A DNA stretch of 8,173 bases, taken from positions 1 through 8,173 of the forward strand of contig JAFBAJ010000588.1 in the NCBI GenBank assembly GCA_019247865.1, read 5' to 3'. The position numbers and the translations under genes are program-made. Numbering within the stretch: the stretch's first letter is position 1; every line of letters starts with the position of its first letter. Under the pieces are notes generated by a model. The model saw nothing but the letters and a program-made list of their open reading frames with translations. It ran no database searches and was not told the origin of the DNA. This document shows positions 1 to 8,173 of this stretch, piece by piece. This stretch comes from Acidobacteriota bacterium. Its GTDB lineage: Bacteria > Acidobacteriota > Blastocatellia > Pyrinomonadales > Pyrinomonadaceae.

Positions 1-416
1 AAGCTGAGCGTGGCGATGGAGTTCCCGTGGTAGCTGTCTTCGACGGAGACGAACCCTTTCCGCCTGGTGTAAATCATCGCCACCTGGAGAGCCAGCTCGA
101 CGGCCTCGGTCCCGCCAGTCGCCCTGAAACTCTTTCTTAACTTCCCCGGCGTCAGGCCCGCGAGGAGTTCCGCCAGCTCGACCCAGGGCTGATAGAGATA
201 GTAGGGGTAGACGTATTCCGGACTTGTGGACCGACGAATCGCGGCTTTGATCTCCTTGCCGCCCCAGCCTAAGTTGCCGACGTTCCAGCCCGACAGGAAG
301 TCAATATATTTCCGGCCACGCTCGTCAAACAGGTAGCTTCCCTCGGACCTCACGACTTGCAGGTCTTCGGAAGCACTTCTCACGAGAAAAGCTCTGTCCT
401 TCTCTCTTAAATTCAT
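1..416 (-). CDS. Class III PLP-dependent aminotransferase, N-terminal part (partial at left edge)
   Basis: Class III aminotransferases move an amino group, often from the end of a diamine or omega-amino acid, to a keto acid using pyridoxal phosphate. The visible 138 residues run from ATG at 416 off the left edge. They match the family's N-terminus: DERGRKYIDFLSGWNVGNLG (31-50, the 'd..G..yiDf.sg..v...G' signature), then YVYPYY and ELAELLAGLTPGK (80-92), the phosphate-binding GGTEAVELAL (101-110), and DSYHGNSIATL (127-137, equivalent to 'YHGRT'). The catalytic lysine lies beyond the window. No good ribosome site precedes the ATG, which starts 5 bases after the DUF5335-like stop, so reinitiation is likely. 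The substrate (acetylornithine, 4-aminobutyrate, diaminobutyrate or other) cannot be told from this part. Whether it belongs to the stress operon or merely follows it is open. Confidence 0.9.
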   Translation of the reverse strand, partial: MNLREKDRAFLVRSASEDLQVVRSEGSYLFDERGRKYIDFLSGWNVGNLGWGGKEIKAAIRRSTSPEYVYPYYLYQPWVELAELLAGLTPGKLRKSFRATGGTEAVELALQVAMIYTRRKGFVSVEDSYHGNSIATLS

Positions 417-421
417 CTGGC

Positions 422-808
422 TTACTCACGCCCGCCGGAAGTCTCCGCCGGAAGCTCAGGCAGCGTCTCAAAGCGCAGCAGTGTTTTCACGCCGTCCTCG
501 CCCTCAATCCCTAAGCCGTCTTCAACCTCCCTGAGGCCGACGAGCGGCACGATGCGTGTGACGTTGAGGACGTTATGAGTCATGTGTCTCTGGTCGGAGG
601 CGGTTTCTCCGCCCATGATGATTTCGACGCTGCCTGCGGCGCTCCCTTTCGACTCGAAGCTGACGCCCATGAGTGGAAGCAGTTGCTCCTCTTCCTGCGC
701 GCCAATCTCCTCGCCTATGACTTCGAGGCGTGTGGGGCGCAGTTGATTACGCCTGCTGAACTCGTCGAGAAAAGTTTTCCACTGACTGCGTTCTATTTCA
801 CCTTGCAT
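422..808 (-). CDS. Small soluble DUF5335-like protein
   Basis: This 128-residue protein looks like DUF5335, an uncharacterised family, judged from memory of its pattern: an N-terminal 'W..FLDEFSRRN' helix (residues 10-21), 'LEVIGEEIGAQEEEQLLPLMGV' spread over 28-49, a middle beta segment VEIIMGG (61-67), and a closing strand TLLRFE (109-114) after a Glu/Asp/Gly-rich turn. It has no signal peptide, membrane helix or cysteine and is acidic overall. The start at 808 has a strong AGGAGG 5 bases upstream. The stop lies 5 bases before the aminotransferase start, which lacks its own good ribosome site, so the two are probably translationally coupled. In my recollection such proteins often sit near stress genes, but no function is established. 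Family call is moderate; gene reality is strong. Confidence 0.75.
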   Translation of the reverse strand: MQGEIERSQWKTFLDEFSRRNQLRPTRLEVIGEEIGAQEEEQLLPLMGVSFESKGSAAGSVEIIMGGETASDQRHMTHNVLNVTRIVPLVGLREVEDGLGIEGEDGVKTLLRFETLPELPAETSGGRE

Positions 809-813
809 AGTTT

Positions 814-819
814 CCTCCT
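814..819 (-). promoter_or_regulatory. Strong ribosome binding site of the DUF5335-like gene
   Basis: A perfect AGGAGG 5 bases upstream of the ATG at 808, in the 24-base gap after the membrane-protein gene. It fixes the start of the small gene. Confidence 0.8.
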
Positions 820-832
820 ATTGGTGTGCCCG

Positions 833-1465
833 TCAAACAGCTCGGACCTGTCGCTCCTTTGATGAGGATTGATTTTCTCCTTCGCCCGAACCAATCTTGT
901 CTGATTCACTAATTGCCTGATGCACGCGGCTCAACTCGAAGTAGAGCGTCTCTGCCGAGTGACGACCGGTAAATAGTACGAGACCCACGAAGAGAATGGA
1001 GAGGAAGAGAAAGACGAGAAAGGGCCGCACTCTGAAACCCATCTGCGTAATGAAGAACGTCAAAGCCGAGAGCGAAATCAGAGACAAGTTGATGACGGAT
1101 GATCGGACGAGCCGGTGCTGGTTGATGCGCTTCTCAAGCGCAGCAAAAATCTCAGGTTTTTTAGCGAGTATTTCCATCCGCATTTCCAGGGGGCTTGGGA
1201 GATCGCTGGTCTCGGTCGGGGCGCTCCCGCCCATGATCCAGCGATAGGGGAGCGAGCTGATAGCTTTGTCGAAAATCAGGCCGAACATGTAAGCGACGCC
1301 GACGAGCGCGACGGAGAGCTGGGCGCTCCACGCGTTGAGCGCGGAGAGGTTTATCCATTGATAGCCGAAAATAGCCAGCACCAGTAAAGAGGCCCAGACG
1401 AGCACCTGAAAGCCTATCAGTACCAGCTCGAAGATGACGGACGTCTCCCTGATCAAGTTATCCAT
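833..1465 (-). CDS. Unrecognised four-helix membrane protein
   Basis: I do not recognise this 210-residue protein. It has two hydrophobic hairpins: helices at about 10-36 and 43-66, then 122-142 and 147-166. Between them is a ~55-residue polar loop (67-121) with a Pro/Thr/Ser stretch and a charged helix (EMRMEILAKKPEIFAALEKR). The C-terminal ~40 residues are hydrophilic, ending in a Ser/Glu/Gly-rich low-complexity tail (SESDKIGSGEGENQSSSKER). Basic residues flank the loop, so loop and both ends are probably cytoplasmic. No signal peptide, cysteine pair, metal-binding or enzyme motif is visible. It starts 55 bases after the HtrA stop with GGAGAG upstream of ATG and is followed by the DUF5335-like gene after 24 bases. 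The codon use resembles neighbouring genes and the gene is very likely real. Function unknown; position suggests an envelope-stress role. Confidence 0.82.
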   Translation of the reverse strand: MDNLIRETSVIFELVLIGFQVLVWASLLVLAIFGYQWINLSALNAWSAQLSVALVGVAYMFGLIFDKAISSLPYRWIMGGSAPTETSDLPSPLEMRMEILAKKPEIFAALEKRINQHRLVRSSVINLSLISLSALTFFITQMGFRVRPFLVFLFLSILFVGLVLFTGRHSAETLYFELSRVHQAISESDKIGSGEGENQSSSKERQVRAV

Positions 1466-1520
1466 CAGGCTCTCTCCAACTTTTCGCTCTCGCCGTTAAG
1501 ATAAGAAGCGCGGCGAACGC

Positions 1521-2741
1521 TCATCTTCCCAGCTCCATCTGAGGAGTAAATTCTCCGAGCGTGGCGCGTACCTGTTGCTCTCGCCCGTCGCGCAGCACCG
1601 TCAGGGCTATCTCCGAACCTGGCGGCGTGCTCGCCACCTGATTGCGGAAGCTGTTGGGGTCTTTGATTTCGACGCCGTTGAGCGACGTAATCACGTCTCC
1701 CTGCCTGATGCCCGCCCGCGCGGCGGCGCTGCCCGGCTGCACCTGCGCCACGACCACGCCCCTCGCCTCCCTGAGCCCCAGACGTGACGCGATGTCCGTG
1801 GTCACTTTTTGCGCGACGACGCCTAGTTGCCCGCGCCGCACCTTGCCCGTCTGGATGAGCTGTTCCATCACGCGGCGCGCCATGTTGGAGGGGATGGCGA
1901 AGCCGATGCCGATGCTGCCGCCTGAGGGCGAGAGAATCTGCGAGTTGATGCCGACCAGCTCGCTCCGTGTGCTGACGAGCGCGCCGCCGGAGTTGCCCTG
2001 ATTAATCGGCGCGTCCGTTTGCAGGAAGTCTTCAAAGCTACCGTCGGAGAGTCCCGTCTGCCGGCCCTTGGCGCTGATGATGCCCATCGTCACGGTCTGG
2101 CCGACGCCGAGCGGGTTGCCGATGGCGAGCACCACGTCGCCGACTCTCACGCGCTCCGAATCGCCCAGCGGCAGCACGGGCAAGCCGGTAACATCTATTT
2201 TCAGCACTGCCAGATCACTCGGCGGGTCGGAGCCGACGAGCCTCGCGTCCAGCGTGCGGTTGTCGTTCAAGTCCACCTTGATCTCTTCCGCGCCGTCAAC
2301 GACGTGATGATTCGTCAGGATGTAGCCGTCGGTGCTCACGATGACGCCAGAGCCGAGACCCGACCGGCGCTGCTGTGCGCGGATAGGGGGCGCGTTGTCG
2401 CGCTCGCCGAAGAAGTCTCGGAAGTACGAATCTTCCGTGAACGGAAACTGCTGCGGGGCGCGCACGCGCGATTGCGAATGAATCGTGACGACCGCGGGCG
2501 CGACACGGCTCACGACCTCGGCGTAAGAAGTCAATATCCCCTGGCTGCTCTCAGGCGCACTCTCATTAGCCAGGCTGGCTTTGACAGCCGGGATTGGAGT
2601 CGGCGCGGCGGCCGGCTGCGTCGAGGAGCTTTGGCCGCCGCACGCGCCGAGCGAGAGGATCAGGGCGAGCAGTGACAGTATGAAGCAGACCCTCCCCGGC
2701 GGTTGCAGGCAGTCAGACGTAGACCTCTCAGCACTCTTCAT
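1521..2741 (-). CDS. HtrA/DegP-type serine protease, predicted lipoprotein with one PDZ domain
   Basis: HtrA proteases degrade or hold misfolded proteins in the cell envelope. The product is 406 residues from the chosen start. Residues ~18-34 form a lipoprotein signal with lipobox LGAC, predicting lipid attachment at C34, followed by a Ser/Pro/Ala-rich tether. The trypsin-like domain (~70-295) carries the triad H146 (TNHHVV), D176 (SDLAVLK) and S251 (GNSGG), all intact. A single PDZ domain follows at ~303-395 (RGQLGVVAQ, then GVVVAQVQPGSAAARAGI), so the layout is that of DegS/HhoA, not two-PDZ DegP. An alternative ATG at 2780 adds 13 residues but has no ribosome site, whereas GGAGG lies just before 2741 and the shorter form gives a normal signal peptide. 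Membrane anchoring suggests work on envelope proteins, possibly as a sensor. Naming as degP, degQ or degS is not supported. Confidence 0.95.
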   Translation of the reverse strand: MKSAERSTSDCLQPPGRVCFILSLLALILSLGACGGQSSSTQPAAAPTPIPAVKASLANESAPESSQGILTSYAEVVSRVAPAVVTIHSQSRVRAPQQFPFTEDSYFRDFFGERDNAPPIRAQQRRSGLGSGVIVSTDGYILTNHHVVDGAEEIKVDLNDNRTLDARLVGSDPPSDLAVLKIDVTGLPVLPLGDSERVRVGDVVLAIGNPLGVGQTVTMGIISAKGRQTGLSDGSFEDFLQTDAPINQGNSGGALVSTRSELVGINSQILSPSGGSIGIGFAIPSNMARRVMEQLIQTGKVRRGQLGVVAQKVTTDIASRLGLREARGVVVAQVQPGSAAARAGIRQGDVITSLNGVEIKDPNSFRNQVASTPPGSEIALTVLRDGREQQVRATLGEFTPQMELGR

Positions 2742-2745
2742 GCTT

Positions 2746-2750
2746 CCTCC
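2746..2750 (-). promoter_or_regulatory. Ribosome binding site deciding the HtrA start
   Basis: GGAGG followed by AAGC and ATG at 2741. No comparable site precedes the longer in-frame ATG at 2780, which sits directly after the HdeD-like stop. This favours the shorter, lipoprotein-signal-bearing product. Confidence 0.8.
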
Positions 2751-2781
2751 GTTCCTCGTGCGAATTGAGTGGCGGCCCATC

Positions 2782-3345
2782 TTAAGCTGGCTTCGGCGAC
2801 ATCCGCTGAGTCGAACGCTCCAGGCTCCGCAGCCTGAAGGCGAGGGCCAGCAGCAGGATGCCGAAGACCATCACGTAAGCCCCTATTAACCAGACCAGTG
2901 TCAGCAGTCCGATGCCGGGCTTGACGAGCAGCAGCACCCCGAAGAGCACAGAGGCCACGCCGGAGAGCCCCAGCAGCCATTCATTCGTGATGTACTTTCG
3001 CATCTGAATCGCCGCGACGATCTCCGTTACGCCCGTCAACATCGCCCAGGCGGCGACCAGCCCGAGCAGGAACAACGCCGTCATGCCGGGCATCAGGAAA
3101 GTCAGGACGCCCACGATGACGCCGAGGACGCCCTCTATCAAGAGCACCCACCAGCGTTTGGACTCGCGCGCCTTTATCCCTGCGGCGATGGCGAAGACGC
3201 CGTCAACGAGCGCGTAAGCGCCGAAGAGCAGGATGAGCGTCGTTAAAGTGATGCCCGGCAAAATAAAGGCCAGCAGGCCGAAGATGACTGCGGCCAGACC
3301 TCTGAGCGCCAGCGTCCACCAGCTATGCTTGTACACAACCAACAT
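2782..3345 (-). CDS. HdeD-family (DUF308) six-helix membrane protein
   Basis: HdeD-type proteins are inner-membrane proteins; E. coli HdeD is linked to acid resistance at high cell density, but the biochemical activity is unknown. This 187-residue protein has six predicted membrane helices at about 12-30, 34-56, 66-85, 88-113, 123-141 and 146-170. It shows an internal threefold repeat at 15-31, 71-87 and 128-144, each of the form 'G...vi.GvL.f..PG', which is the DUF308 signature. A Lys/Arg-rich loop (KARESKR) and an Arg-rich tail after 170 suggest cytoplasmic sides. The start at 3345 has AGGAGG 7 bases upstream. It follows clpB by 36 bases and precedes the HtrA gene by 40 bases, so it is probably co-transcribed. 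A role in envelope stress is inferred from context. Confidence 0.9.
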   Translation of the reverse strand: MLVVYKHSWWTLALRGLAAVIFGLLAFILPGITLTTLILLFGAYALVDGVFAIAAGIKARESKRWWVLLIEGVLGVIVGVLTFLMPGMTALFLLGLVAAWAMLTGVTEIVAAIQMRKYITNEWLLGLSGVASVLFGVLLLVKPGIGLLTLVWLIGAYVMVFGILLLALAFRLRSLERSTQRMSPKPA

Positions 3346-3381
3346 CTCTTTTCCTCCTTCTCTTACTCAGAACGACAGAGC

Positions 3382-6029
<2,648 letters not shown>

Positions 6030-6030
<1 letters not shown>

Positions 6031-6575
6031 CAGACATCGCTCCCGGCGCGCTGGATGGCGTCAAGCAGCGAGCTCACATCATAGAGGCCGTCGTGGCGCG
6101 CGCCGTTGATGAAAAAGGTCGGCGTGCCGTTGACGCCGCTCCGCACACCGCTCATGAAATCCTCACGCACCCTGGGTTGATAAACATGCTCGGCAAGCTC
6201 GCGCGCGAACCTGTCTGTGTCGAGGTCTATGGCCTCGGCGTAGAGCAGGAGATGCCTGTCACTCAAGCTCTGCTGGTGCTCGAAGAGGAGGTCGTGCATC
6301 TGCCAGAAACGGCCCTGCGCCCCGGCGGCTTCGGCGGCCTCGGCCGCGCGCTCTGCGTGCGGGTGTATCTGCGCGAGCGGGAAGTGGCGGAAGACGAATC
6401 GGAGTTGATCGCCGAGCGTCTTCTGAATCTGTTTGACGACCAGGTGGGCCGCGCCGCAGTGCGGGCACTCGAAATCGCCGTACTCGACCAGCGTCACGGC
6501 GGCGTCGGGCGAGCCCTGTACGTGGTCGCGCTCCGAGACCGGCACGCTCAAGCGCGCACTCATTTTACTTACCAT
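6030..6575 (-). CDS. Cytoplasmic DsbA/FrnE-like thioredoxin-fold protein
   Basis: This 181-residue protein belongs to the DsbA-like branch of the thioredoxin superfamily, which makes, breaks or shuffles disulfides. The active site is CPHC at residues 37-40 ([11 protein letters not shown]), the same dipeptide as in DsbA. The insert between ~65 and 140 is helical, as in Dsb[11 protein letters not shown] at 149-158 carries the cis-proline (P152) that lies next to the active site. There is no signal peptide or membrane segment, so unlike classic DsbA it should act in the cytoplasm, perhaps with the neighbouring peroxiredoxin or in repair of oxidised proteins. The start at 6575 is chosen because AAAGGAG lies 7 bases upstream, although Met5 (6563) is possible. 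The stop overlaps the clpB start as TGATG. Substrate and direction of redox reaction are unknown. Confidence 0.9.
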
Positions 6576-7089
6576 CTTGTGTCTCCTTTCGAGATAGATT
6601 TTCGAGCGCCGCGAGGATGCCGTCGGCCCCCGGATTCACATCAATCGGCGAGACGTAGCTCCAGCTAATCCGGCCCTCATTGTCTAAGACAAAGAGTGCG
6701 CGCTCGCTCACGCCTTCCCCGTCACGATAGACGCCGTAGACTCTGGCGACTTCGCCTTTCGGCTCGAAGTCGGCGAGCAACGGAAACTGCAGGTTGCGGC
6801 TCTCGCGGTAAGCGCGGTGGCACCACGGGCCGTCAACGGAGATGCCCAGCAGCTCCGCGTTGTAACGCTTGAACTCAGGCAGGATTTCGTTATAGAGCGC
6901 CATCTGGTCGCCGCACACCGGACTCCAGTCCGCCGGATAAAAAGCAAGGATGACGGGACGCCCTCGATAATTTTCGAGCGTCACTTTCCGGTCGGGCCCG
7001 GCGGGCAGCGTAAATTCCGGCGCAGGCATACCCGCCGCCAGCGCCGACCCCGAACTATTGCTTTGACTCTCGTTAATCTCTCTACTCAT
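6565..7089 (-). CDS. Peroxiredoxin, AhpC/TSA family (thiol peroxidase)
   Basis: Peroxiredoxins reduce hydrogen peroxide and organic hydroperoxides with a reactive cysteine. This 174-residue cytoplasmic protein has the thioredoxin-fold core of the AhpC/TSA group: PAPEFTLPAG at residues 22-31, the YRGRPVILAFYPADWSPVCG stretch at 41-60, and RALFVLDNEGRISW at 130-143. The peroxidatic cysteine is C59 in a PxxxSxxC motif, where Ser56 stands in for the usual Thr. R130 is the probable active-site arginine. A second cysteine, C90 (DGPWCHRAY), is a candidate resolving residue. There is no signal peptide; the first ~18 residues are a polar Ser/Asn-rich extension. The start overlaps the end of the CbpM-like gene by 8 bases and has GGAGG 10 bases upstream. 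The 3' end overlaps the DsbA-like gene by 11 bases. The electron donor cannot be told from sequence. Confidence 0.92.
   Translation of the reverse strand: MSREINESQSNSSGSALAAGMPAPEFTLPAGPDRKVTLENYRGRPVILAFYPADWSPVCGDQMALYNEILPEFKRYNAELLGISVDGPWCHRAYRESRNLQFPLLADFEPKGEVARVYGVYRDGEGVSERALFVLDNEGRISWSYVSPIDVNPGADGILAALENLSRKETQDGK
6583..6589 (-). promoter_or_regulatory. Ribosome binding site of the DsbA-like gene
   Basis: AAAGGAG lies 7 bases upstream of the ATG at 6575 and inside the end of the peroxiredoxin coding region. It supports 6575 over the internal Met at 6563 and makes the 11-base gene overlap real. Confidence 0.75.
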
Positions 7090-7393
7090 CAGCTATGAAC
7101 CTCCATGAATTAAGATCGGCCAGCTCACGATTCAACTTTTCGATACGCGCGACCAGGTCGATGATGATAGCCGCGCCCGTGAAGTTGACGCCGAGGTCAA
7201 GCCTGAGGCGCTGCATCCGGCGCAGGGTGACGACGGCGCGGCGCGGCAACAGCGGCTCATCACTTTCACCTTCAACAGTCTCGATCAGGCCCTCCCGCGC
7301 GAGGCGCACGACGAGCGAGCGCCGCGCGCCTGTCATCTCCGCCACCGCGTCGCACGTCATCGAGTCGTCAAGATCGAAGTCGGCCGGTCGCAT
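7082..7393 (-). CDS. cbpM: MerR-fold chaperone modulator, CbpM-like
   Basis: This 103-residue protein resembles CbpM-type modulators, which bind the J domain of CbpA-like co-chaperones and limit their action, and more distantly the MerR-family repressor HspR. Residues ~12-40 form a MerR-like helix-turn-helix (TCDAVAEMTGARRSLVVRL, then an REGLIE turn). Residues ~52-70 (RAVVTLRRMQRLRLDLGVN) and 72-96 form the characteristic 'rLr.dLgvn..ga..i.dL..ri..L' helix pair. The protein is too short to hold an effector domain. The start at 7393 is preceded by TAAGGAGG, which overlaps the dnaJ stop, so the two genes are translationally linked as in cbpA-cbpM pairs. The gene overlaps the next start by 8 bases. 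It could instead act as an HspR-like DNA-binding repressor; the sequence alone does not decide. Confidence 0.8.
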   Translation of the reverse strand: MRPADFDLDDSMTCDAVAEMTGARRSLVVRLAREGLIETVEGESDEPLLPRRAVVTLRRMQRLRLDLGVNFTGAAIIIDLVARIEKLNRELADLNSWRFIADE

Positions 7394-7407
7394 AATCTCT
7401 CTCCTCC

Positions 7408-8173
7408 TTACTTTCCTGTCCGCCTCGCGCGCGGGTTGAAACGCGCGACGCGCTTCAACTCTTCAAAGAGGCGGCGCTCCTCCTCGCTCGGCTCTTTCGG
7501 GACGACGATTTTCAAGCGCGCGTAAAGGTCTCCGCGGCCCCCGCGCCGCTTGTTCAAGCCCTGCCCGCGCAGCCGCAAACGCTGCCCGCTCTGCGCGCCC
7601 GCAGGGATAGTGACCTCGGCCCTGCCCTCAATCGTCGGGACTTCGACTTTCGCGCCGAGCACTGCCTCCCACGGCGCGATTGGCAATTCGGTTTCGATGT
7701 CGTCGCCGCGCACCGTGAAGACCGGGTGCGGGAGCAGGCGTATGTGCAGGTAAAGGTCGCCCGCCTGCGCCCCATTTGCTCCCGCGCCTCCTTGTCCCGC
7801 GAGGCGCACGGTCGAGCCGTCGCGCACCCCGGCCGGAATGTTCACTTCAATCGTTTTCGGCCTCAGCACTTGCCCCGTGCCGCCGCACGTCGGGCAGACC
7901 TGGTTATCGCCTACGACGCCCGTCCCCTGGCACGTCGGGCAGGGCTCGGCCGCCTGCATCTGTAGCGTGCGGCGTCCCCCTCTGTGCGCCTCTTCGAGCG
8001 AGAGTTCCAGCTCGGCTTCAACATCCGCGCCGCGGCTGCTGCGCCGTGCGCGCCCACGGCCTCTGCCCCGACTGAACAACTCCTCGAAGATGTCCGAGCC
8101 GCCGAAATCAAAACCGCTGAAGTCAAACCCGTCCGGGCCTCCCGGCCCTGCGCCTTCGGCTGCTCGCGCCCCT
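7408..8173 (-). CDS. dnaJ: DnaJ/CbpA-type co-chaperone, C-terminal part (partial at right edge)
   Basis: J-domain co-chaperones deliver unfolded clients to DnaK and stimulate its ATPase in the cytoplasm. The reading frame stays open from the stop at 7410..7408 to the right edge, giving 254 visible residues, so the gene starts outside the window and the J domain is not seen. The first ~45 residues are a Gly/Phe/Asp-rich linker (GFDFSGFDFGGSDIFEELF), typical between the J domain and the substrate-binding part. Two CxxCxGxG motifs follow at visible residues 78-85 and 93-100, then the two beta-rich C-terminal client-binding domains, with hallmark strings such as IPAGVRDGSTVRL and LRLRGQGLNKRRGGRGDLY. 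Canonical DnaJ has four such Cys motifs and CbpA has none, so this is an intermediate form. The stop codon overlaps the ribosome binding site of the following CbpM-like gene. Family assignment is secure; dnaJ versus cbpA naming is not. Confidence 0.93.
   Translation of the reverse strand, partial: GARAAEGAGPGGPDGFDFSGFDFGGSDIFEELFSRGRGRGRARRSSRGADVEAELELSLEEAHRGGRRTLQMQAAEPCPTCQGTGVVGDNQVCPTCGGTGQVLRPKTIEVNIPAGVRDGSTVRLAGQGGAGANGAQAGDLYLHIRLLPHPVFTVRGDDIETELPIAPWEAVLGAKVEVPTIEGRAEVTIPAGAQSGQRLRLRGQGLNKRRGGRGDLYARLKIVVPKEPSEEERRLFEELKRVARFNPRARRTGK
7873..7941 (-). other. Two-repeat CxxCxGxG zinc-finger region of the DnaJ-type protein
   Basis: The segment encodes CPTCQGTG, a short spacer of seven residues, and CPTCGGTG. 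In canonical DnaJ four CxxCxGxG repeats form two zinc centres by pairing repeats 1 with 4 and 2 with 3. Here only two repeats exist, enough for one four-cysteine zinc site. The surrounding sequence is continuous with the client-binding domain and shows no frameshift, so this is a natural short form and not a damaged gene. Zinc binding is inferred from the motif. Confidence 0.85.

Noticed and set aside
31..416. CIRCE or HAIR-type heat-shock operators anywhere in the window
   Set aside because: Reading both strands I found isolated half-site-like strings such as ACTCAAG near 6262 inside coding sequence, but no paired inverted repeat. Any operator is likely upstream of the right edge.
1466..1520. 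Largest gap between genes as a possible promoter or terminator
   Set aside because: I find no convincing -35/-10 pair, and no stem-loop followed by a T-run, only a ribosome site for the next gene.
2019..2675. Plus-strand open frame of 218 residues opposite the HtrA gene
   Set aside because: The minus strand encodes an intact catalytic triad and signal peptide here. The plus-strand product is His/Arg/Ala-rich without any motif.
2742..2780. Longer HtrA start at 2780
   Set aside because: No ribosome site precedes it, and the extra 13 polar residues would push the signal peptide inward. The ATG at 2741 has GGAGG in place.

Overview
This is a GC-rich bacterial chromosome segment with every recognisable gene on the minus strand. 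It is packed almost without gaps: the largest space between genes is 55 bases, and several genes overlap by 1 to 11 bases. There is no stretch over 300 bases without a gene. I see no tRNA, rRNA, CRISPR array, insertion sequence or phage gene, and no convincing internal promoter or terminator. The window therefore looks like the middle of one long stress-response operon read from the right edge to the left edge. A Gram-negative-type envelope is suggested by a lipoprotein HtrA protease. The gene families (two-repeat DnaJ with CbpM, full-length ClpB, HdeD-type DUF308 protein, a DUF5335-like protein) would fit a soil or environmental lineage such as Acidobacteriota, but that taxonomic guess is weak.

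In the direction of transcription the layout is as follows. (1) The C-terminal part of a DnaJ/CbpA-type co-chaperone, whose J domain lies beyond the right edge. (2) A small MerR-fold CbpM-like chaperone modulator. (3) An AhpC/TSA-family peroxiredoxin. (4) A cytoplasmic DsbA/FrnE-like thioredoxin-fold protein with a CPHC active site. (5) The disaggregase ClpB. (6) A six-helix HdeD/DUF308 membrane protein. (7) A lipoprotein HtrA/DegP-type serine protease with one PDZ domain. (8) An unrecognised four-helix membrane protein. (9) A small soluble DUF5335-like protein. (10) The N-terminal third of a class III PLP-dependent aminotransferase, cut by the left edge.

Read as a unit, the first five genes combine protein disaggregation (DnaJ, its modulator, ClpB) with cytoplasmic thiol and peroxide chemistry (peroxiredoxin, DsbA-like protein). 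They are tied together by translational overlaps, including a TGATG junction between the DsbA-like gene and clpB. The next genes move to the membrane and envelope (HdeD-like, HtrA, unknown membrane protein). The plausible theme is a heat, acid and oxidative protein-damage island that covers cytoplasm and envelope. DnaK and GrpE are not in the window and may lie upstream. The linkage of redox enzymes to ClpB and the two-repeat zinc-finger DnaJ paired with a CbpM-like protein are the points most worth a second look. None of the individual families is new.
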